A DNA stretch of 13,912 nucleotides from Larix sibirica. Lineage: Eukaryota > Streptophyta > Pinopsida > Pinales > Pinaceae. Numbering within the stretch: position 1 is the stretch's first letter; the number at the start of each line of letters is the position of its first letter. Positions 9,576 through 13,912 of this stretch are shown here, one piece after another. The translations under genes were made by a program, and so were the position numbers. Below the pieces are notes generated by a model. It was not told where the DNA came from. It did not search any database and saw only the letters and a program-made list of their open reading frames with translations. The DNA is taken from contig NWUY0300010910.1 of assembly GCA_004151065.3 (NCBI GenBank), forward strand, positions 64,952-78,863, written 5' to 3'.

Positions 9576-10584
9576 TGATCCAAGATCATCAAGACAAGGT
9601 CATTGGGAATACCCCATTGGAGGTTTGACATTGGAGAAAACTACCAAAAACATGTGAAGAAGTGTCAATGGATAATGGAATCCAAACATGTCGAGATCCA
9701 ACATCTCAAAAGTCTGAGAATGGAGAGTATGCCACAAAAGGAACAAGTGGAAAGGTCAATGAGCCAAAAGCTGACTACATATAGGGAGTTCCATATCAAG
9801 AGTTGGTTTCGGAGGTATCGTATTGGAGGTTGAAAACCGATATCGGATTGGGGAATACCATATTGGAAGTATGTGCCAAGGCATGCCTGAAGGAATCCCA
9901 GTGATCAAGGTTCGATTTATCGGATCCAACAATATCGGAAGGGTCCTTATCAGGAGGCACAGTTTGGGAAGCTCATATTGTATGAGAACTATTAGAAAAG
10001 AAAACCAAAAATGCAACCCGCAGATTTTGATGGAGAGAAGGACAATGGAATAGTGTCGATGAGAAGAGAAGGCCAAAGGTCGAACCAATTAATGTGATTT
10101 ATCGTGGTTTTTACATAATAAAATGGAGAATTTGGATGGAAATTGAGTTGTATGGTTCAAGCAGATTTTGGTTGAGGATCAAAGATATTAGCATGAATTT
10201 GAATTCAATTCATTCATTAGAAAAGAAAAAAAATAATGAACCAGAGGGACAATGGAGCGCGAAGCGAAATAAACTTCTAGAGAGAGACATGGTGGAGAGA
10301 AGTCAAGAGGAAGTCTCTAAAATAAAAGAAAGTGTAGAGAGAGAGAGAGAGAGAACATAAGGGGAGCATCAGAGATTGATATGATTATGATAAAAAAAAC
10401 ACTTGATACTTAGATCACGGGTGCAAATTGAGACTCCATGTCTGGAGCATATTGTATTTGTACATATTTATGGGTTAATGAAAATCTTATAAGGAATTTA
10501 TCTAATCCTTTGCATAGTGTTATGTTGTTTGTGTGTGTTGATGTCGATTTGGGTACTCTGAAACTGGTATATATAGGGGCAACA
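9576..10584 (+). repeat. Probable 5' LTR of the Ty3/gypsy element
   Basis: The block lies directly upstream of the primer-binding site, begins TG (TGATCCAAGATCATC) and ends CA (GGGGCAACA), as LTRs do. Its left edge coincides with the point where the repeat array stops matching. Its base composition is visibly richer in GC than the array. It carries a (GA)n run at 10336-10354 and degenerate internal repeats of a GGAATACC-ATTGGA motif (about 9605, 9852, with a related copy at about 9815). TATATA at about 10569 is close to the 3' edge. The boundary is inferred because no second LTR is present for comparison. The open frames inside it (9603-9833, 9756-10088, 9823-10053, 10094-10360) are not genes. 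Confidence 0.6.
10336..10354. repeat. (GA)n microsatellite
   Basis: A pure AG/GA dinucleotide run of 19 bases inside the probable 5' LTR. GA tracts are common in plant LTRs and untranslated leaders and may serve as GAGA-type elements. No specific role is shown here. Confidence 0.8.
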
Positions 10585-10589
10585 CTAGG

Positions 10590-10604
10590 TTGGTATCAAA
10601 GCAG
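10590..10604 (+). other. Primer-binding site (initiator-Met tRNA type)
   Basis: TTGGTATCAAAGCAGG matches, with one or two changes, the TGGTATCAGAGC sequence complementary to the 3' end of plant initiator methionine tRNA. That tRNA primes minus-strand synthesis in most plant Ty3/gypsy elements. It lies five bases after the CA that would end the 5' LTR, the expected position. The A in ATCAAAG, where ATCAGAG is usual, fits decay by G-to-A change. Confidence 0.8.
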
Positions 10605-10730
10605 GAGCATCCTACAAGTGTGAACACTTCCAACCAAGGGAAAGTGTTGGGTAGAAATTTTTTTTGGAGCTACATTTTCAGTAGGGGATGATTGGATAGA
10701 ACTGTAAGCAGACTTCGTGAGAAGGAAAGT

Positions 10731-12108
10731 ATGGACAATAGGGGTGTAAATGTTTAAGGTAGAGGTAGAAGAAATGGTGGTGTTGTGATGTGTGTTGCCA
10801 TACTTAAGGAATTAGCACAGGTAGTGAGGGATATACAAGCCATATTGGAATCCATTGAGACAAATCAAAGGAGAGGAGTTGCAGTTGAGGCTCAGGATGT
10901 GAGTGGTAAGTAAGTAGAGGCTAAAGTTCCCTAGGAAGAGGGTGAAGCAGTTGATGAACTTGGGGAAAGGATTATTAAATCCCTAGCAGATTCGAAGGGG
11001 AAGCCTAAGATGGAGACAACTACTTATTATGGAATTATGAATCTATAGGAGTTGATTAACTAGATCAGAGATATGGAGAAATACTTTAATATGGAACATA
11101 TTGAAAATCCTAAAAGGTAAAGATGGATTTCCTAAAATTGAAAGCTATTGCATCCTTACAGTGGGACTTTGTATAGTTGGTTTGATAGAGGAAAGGAAAG
11201 GATAAAATTAGGACTTGGGACAAAATGGTATCCAAGTTAAAAGGTAAACTCCTTCCTACTTATTATACTTTGAATTTGTACAGGAGATTGCAGAACTTGA
11301 GGAAAAATGAAATGAGTTTTAAGGAATATACAAAGGATTTCTATAGGTTATCCATTAGATATGGACATAGTGATGAGGTGATGAAGCAATGGAAGGATAT
11401 ATTAATGGGTTGAAGTATGCCATTCAAGATGAATTGTGTATAATGAGGATTAGAAAAGATGGTGAGGCATACCATCTTGCCTTGAAGGCAAAAGAGAAAC
11501 TAGCTAGGAAGAACCCTACTACTAAAGGAAAAAAATAATTAGAGGTAGGGGCAGAACTATGTCTAGAAGAGAATAGAGCAATGGAACCAAAGGAAAAGAG
11601 AGCACTAGTGTTAATGCTCCTGACCAATATTCTAGAAGGAGCAATGAAGCTTACAAAGGTAGAGGGAATGTTGGTGGAAGAGGAAATCTTAGAGGAAAAG
11701 GAACTGGAAGGCCCACAGTAATCTGCTACAACTGTCAAACACTGGGAGAAAAGGTTTATGAGTGCCTAAAAAAAATGCACACTACAAGGAGGTAGGAGAG
11801 AAAAAACCATGTTGCTCAAGGAACAAAGAGTGTTACTAGGTCTATAGCTAAAAGTGACGCTGATGTAGCTCATCCAGAAGATGGAGGAAACCTAATGTTT
11901 AGAAGGATCATATTAAAGCTTGTTGACCAGTAGAGGATTGAAGAACCGTACTAGAAGAAAGATGTCTTCAAGACTGTGTGCAGGATTGGATATAAGTGAT
12001 GTTCTTTAATTGTAGACAATGGAAGCACTAAAAATTTAGTGTCCATAGAGGTTATAGAAAATTTGAAACTTTGAAATGTAGGCCACATCCTTAGGCCTAT
12101 AGGGTTNT
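10731..12108 (+). pseudogene. Ty3/gypsy gag-protease pseudogene
   Basis: Gag would form the virus-like particle; the fused protease would cleave it. The remnant begins at the ATG at 10731, about 130 bases after the primer-binding site. It reads in frame 3 (10731-11118), frame 2 (about 11113-11390), frame 1 (about 11389-11537), then frame 3 again (11538-12108), so at least three indels have occurred. Recognisable parts include DMEKYFNMEHIENPKR near 11075, KIRTWDKMVSKLKGKLLP near 11205, the NLYRRLQNLR and SFKEYTKDFYRLSIR blocks (11275-11370), YINGLKYAIQDEL near 11400, ALKAKEKLARK near 11480, and a basic GRGN-type stretch (11650-11710). The zinc knuckle is at 11724-11765 (CYNC and C at proper spacing), but its histidine is replaced by glutamate. 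The protease motif at 12012-12035 reads VDNGSTKNLVS, where VDSGS is expected. In-frame stops include 10755, 10911, 10932, 11046, 11061, 11174, 11183, 11186, 11574, 11793, 11931, 11952, 11997 and 12072. Confidence 0.85.
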
Positions 12109-12114
12109 GGGAGA

Positions 12115-12708
12115 CAAGAGGATTCCTAATATTTCTTCAAACTCTAGTCAAAACCACTTGCAACTTAAGCAAGGTTGGCATAAATATGCCAACTCTTTGC
12201 TACATTATTCGGGAGTTGAGAAAGAGGTCACTCTGCAAAATAGTGATAATATCAAAAATATTATTAGATCTAAATTTAAGGAGAAGTTGTGGTGCGATAA
12301 AGAATTAGAGGATATGAGAAATTTAAGAAACCATAAGGGGGTGATCAACCCTAATCTAGAAGATCTAAAGTATCTCTAGGTTTTAACTAATGTACAAATA
12401 AGAAAATCAACATTGATAAAATAAGAACAAACTCTCATGAGCTCCATAGTGAAACAAGGCACTGGACAATTCCTAAAACACTATGGAATGAAAAAATTTG
12501 TCATCTTTGTGAAACAAAAACAACTCAAGATGAAAATCACTTTCTTATAGAATTTACTGCGTACACCCACATTACAGTGCAATTTCAAAATATTTCCTAC
12601 AATATTGGTCTTCCTAAATTTTTAAATCATCACAACTATGGTGATTTAAAAATGCTTCCCTTAAAGCTTTTTTAGCATATAAATAAAATTCTAAAGGAAG
12701 CCAAGTGA
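12115..12708 (+). pseudogene. LINE ORF2 C-terminal region (pseudogene)
   Basis: This is the region downstream of reverse transcriptase in a LINE polyprotein. It reads in frame 2 from about 12122 (RIPNISSNSSQNHLQLKQG, then KFKEKLWCDKELEDMR and NPNLEDLKYL) to a TAG at 12377-12379. It continues past a frameshift around 12395-12400 in frame 1 (KKINIDKIRTNSHELHSE, WTIPKTLWNEKICHLC) to a TAG at 12673 and a final TGA at 12706-12708. A C-terminal zinc-finger-like motif begins with CHLC (12499-12510) and has its histidine at 12538. The last cysteine, expected at 12553-12555, is replaced by phenylalanine. These C-terminal blocks resemble LINE ORF2 ends I associate with conifer genomes; that is recall, not a search result. 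The ATG at 12158 is internal to the family alignment and is not a true start. Confidence 0.75.
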
Positions 12709-12754
12709 CCCCTTACATTTTAAGGTCAAATAAACCAAAGTTGGTCTAATAACT

Positions 12755-12768
12755 ATCATCATCATCAT
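12755..12768 (+). repeat. (ATC)n tail of the LINE
   Basis: Four ATC triplets plus AT directly follow the LINE 3' untranslated sequence (AACCAAAGTTGGTCTAATAA), about 47 bases after the ORF2 stop. The position and repeat type fit the terminal microsatellite of RTE-like elements. Confidence 0.65.
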
Positions 12769-12770
12769 AA

Positions 12771-12943
12771 TTAGCATTGTATATAATTTTTCCAATTATG
12801 AATAGTTACATTATGATGTGAATTTAATTTATGTTCTACTTTATACGTCCTAAGTTGAGCAATTTCACCTTTAAGTTGTAAGTTTGTTTCCTTAAACAAT
12901 GACAATCTAACTTCAATGTTTAAAATGAAGGGCATTTTCAACT
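12771..12943. other. Short AT-rich gene-free stretch
   Basis: The sequence after the LINE tail does not continue the gypsy polyprotein (no reverse transcriptase blocks). The two elements are therefore not a simple LINE-into-gypsy nest with the right half intact in this window. Confidence 0.4.
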
Positions 12944-13150
12944 TTTCAAAGCTTCAATACTTAGAAAAAATAAGTGTTCCAATGATGACTACTCTCAAGT
13001 CCATTGAAGACCAAAAACTTCCCATGAATAAATGTGGAAACTCTAATTTCAAAACCTCAATACTTAAAAACAAATGTCCTAATAATAAGTATTCTCAAGT
13101 CTCATTGAAGCCCAAGAACTTCCCACATGAATAAATGTGGAAACTCTAAT
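12944..13150 (+). repeat. Two-copy tandem repeat, period about 103 bp
   Basis: Copy 1 (12944-13046) and copy 2 (13047-13150) share their start (TTTCAAA..CTCAATACTTA-like), their middle (CTCAAGTC..CATTGAAG.CC) and their end (ATGAATAAATGTGGAAACTC), with scattered substitutions and small indels. The 72-codon open frame at 12916-13134 runs across both copies and is a by-product of the repeat. Confidence 0.8.
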
Positions 13151-13410
13151 TTAAACCATTTCAAATCCAAAGATTGGAATTTGGGTTTTGTAAACACAAC
13201 AACAACAATTTTTTTTTAATAATGGGAATCAGAAACTCATCGGGACTATCTGGGGTTCAAAGCTAGTAGCTATCGCTATAGTCCAATAATATATTCAATG
13301 GCCTAGAAGCCAAATATGTCAATAACTTGTGACTTAGCAAGTACCGAGACGTCCTGGAGATGCACCCAATATGGGAGTCTCACTCAAGGCGGTGCTTACC
13401 CTTCTAGCCT
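13151..13410. other. Gene-free stretch with a GC-richer block
   Basis: The part from about 13228 to 13410 is less AT-rich than its surroundings and looks like a conserved repeat segment, but I cannot name it. GGTTCAAAGCT at 13254-13264 resembles an RNA polymerase III B box, yet no A box lies at the right distance, so neither a tRNA nor a tRNA-derived SINE is called. Confidence 0.3.
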
Positions 13411-13571
13411 TCACAATAGATCAATGTCTCATTGAGAATTTAAACTCAAGTGGGAGAGTGTGAAAGTGATCTCCTCACTATTCAAATTATATCACAATAG
13501 ATCAATGTCTCATTGAGAATTTAAACCCAAGTGGGAGAGTGTGAAAGTGATCTCCTCACTATTCAAATTAT
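13411..13571 (+). repeat. Near-perfect two-copy tandem duplication, period 81 bp
   Basis: Copy 1 (13411-13491) and copy 2 (13492-13572) agree over 80 bases except one change (AACTCAAG against AACCCAAG) and the final base. This degree of identity is far higher than that of any other repeat in the window, so the duplication is recent, or the result of an assembly slip. Confidence 0.9.
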
Positions 13572-13737
13572 TGACCCCTCTACAAGCACAACAACAAGAT
13601 TAGCAATAAATTCAAATTCAGATGACCACTGTGTTGGAAACCATGAAAATAAAATGAGTATTTCCAACAATGATAGCCACCATGTGGGAAACAATGCAAA
13701 TAAAACGAGGTTTTCAAGAATTCATACGGATATTTAG
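13531..13737 (+). other. Open frame over repeats, probably not a gene
   Basis: The 68-codon frame begins within the second 81-bp copy and includes two copies of a 51-bp unit (13621-13671 and 13672-13722). That unit encodes the related 17-residue stretches DDHCVGNHENKMSISNN and DSHHVGNNANKTRFSRI. The period is a multiple of three, so the frame survives the repeat. I recognise no family, and no upstream promoter or intact longer frame is seen. It could be the end of an exon entering from upstream, but chance is more likely. Confidence 0.2.
13621..13722 (+). repeat. Two-copy tandem repeat, period 51 bp
   Basis: GATGACCACTGTGTTGGAAA at 13621 and GATAGCCACCATGTGGGAAA at 13672 start two units that continue in register (ATGAAAATAAAATGAG against ATGCAAATAAAACGAG). 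Divergence is moderate. Confidence 0.75.
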
Positions 13738-13912
13738 TTGAGAGATCATTAACTATTTATTTTTAATAATAAAGTTACTTATAGTCTAAATATTTTACAT
13801 TTTCAACTTTTTCTAAATATATTTTTTTGTTGGAGTCTCCTTGGAAATCTTTAAAAAAAATCTTAGAATCACATATATTAGCTATGGAAATTGCATAATT
13901 TGGGTGCCATGG
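13738..13912. other. AT-rich gene-free end of window
   Basis: No coding signal, repeat copy or structured RNA seen. The window may end inside further repeat sequence. Confidence 0.4.

Larger units (their letters stand above)
9576..12108 (+). mobile_element. Decayed, truncated Ty3/gypsy LTR retrotransposon
   Basis: In order: a probable 5' LTR (9576-10584), a tRNA primer-binding site (about 10590-10604), a gag remnant with capsid-like region and zinc knuckle, and the beginning of an aspartic protease. This is the usual 5' order of a Ty3/gypsy element. The basic GR-rich stretch before the knuckle and the protease on the gag frame fit plant gypsy elements, and the gag resembles those of chromovirus-type elements, though the clade cannot be fixed without the integrase. 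Reverse transcriptase, RNase H, integrase, polypurine tract and 3' LTR are all missing from the window. Homology ends near the N at 12107, where a LINE fragment begins. The copy is dead: three frame changes and more than a dozen stops. Confidence 0.85.
12115..12770 (+). mobile_element. 5'-truncated LINE fragment, possibly RTE-like
   Basis: The fragment holds the last part of a non-LTR retrotransposon ORF2, its short 3' untranslated region, and a simple-repeat tail of (ATC)4AT at 12755-12768 in place of poly(A). Such short-repeat tails are typical of RTE-type LINEs, but clade assignment would need the reverse transcriptase, which is absent. The 5' truncation is what incomplete reverse transcription of a LINE produces. 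It abuts the broken gypsy protease at about 12108-12115. I could not find a clear target-site duplication around it. Confidence 0.7.

Noticed and set aside
9603-10360. Several overlapping open frames of 76-110 codons on both strands
   Set aside because: They lie inside the probable 5' LTR, overlap each other on opposite strands and show no family resemblance.
11424-11738. 104-codon open frame on the minus strand
   Set aside because: It is antisense to the gag pseudogene. Its serine- and phenylalanine-rich composition is the reverse reading of the basic, purine-rich gag tail.
12916-13134. 72-codon plus-strand open frame
   Set aside because: It spans the 103-bp tandem repeat, and the shift of register between copies gives unrelated peptides, so no coding constraint is visible.
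13254-13264. Pol III B-box-like GGTTCAAAGCT
   Set aside because: No A box at the proper upstream spacing and no cloverleaf could be drawn, so neither a tRNA nor a SINE is supported.

Overview
This window looks like intergenic nuclear DNA from a plant. It is AT-rich, has no long intact reading frame, and holds eroded retrotransposon pieces set among diverged repeats. The two recognisable coding remnants are a Ty3/gypsy gag-protease and the C-terminal end of a non-LTR retrotransposon (LINE) ORF2. Both resemble elements common in seed plants, and the LINE remnant reminds me of conifer copies. Assignment to a conifer or other gymnosperm is an inference from memory of the families; no marker gene fixes the species. 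I see no bacterial-type genes, tRNA, rRNA or CRISPR array, and no convincing intact cellular gene.

Layout. Positions 1-3813 contain no gene I can support: there is a possible old LTR end near 190-195 and a 47-codon helical-looking frame at 1358-1501. Positions 3814-4905 on the minus strand hold the longest open frame of the window (152 codons) and, upstream of it, a 55-codon frame that ends near a splice-donor-like site. These could be exons of an unrecognised or decayed gene. Positions 4930-5260 contain a clear TATA-box-like promoter (4995-5003) on the plus strand, possibly in an LTR remnant. Positions about 5955-9575 are a diverged direct-repeat array: three or four copies of a roughly 1.1-1.3 kb AT-rich unit. 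One copy is interrupted by a roughly 343-bp MITE-like element (7426-7768) with a strong internal hairpin.

From about 9576 to 12108 there is a decayed Ty3/gypsy LTR retrotransposon on the plus strand: a probable 5' LTR of about 1.0 kb, a primer-binding site resembling the initiator-Met tRNA type, gag with its zinc knuckle, and the start of an aspartic protease. The reading frame changes three times and is crossed by more than a dozen stops. Reverse transcriptase, RNase H, integrase and 3' LTR are absent. Homology stops next to the only ambiguous base of the window (N at 12107). A 5'-truncated LINE fragment (about 12115-12770, plus strand) follows immediately, with a frameshift, a stop and an (ATC)n tail of the kind seen in RTE-type LINEs. 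Positions 12944-13722 carry three short tandem duplications (periods 103, 81 and 51 bp), the 81-bp one nearly perfect.

No functional pathway is encoded here. The interest lies in the history of nested insertion and decay, in the repeat array, and in the unassigned minus-strand frames at 3.8-4.9 kb. I did not find a new biological system.
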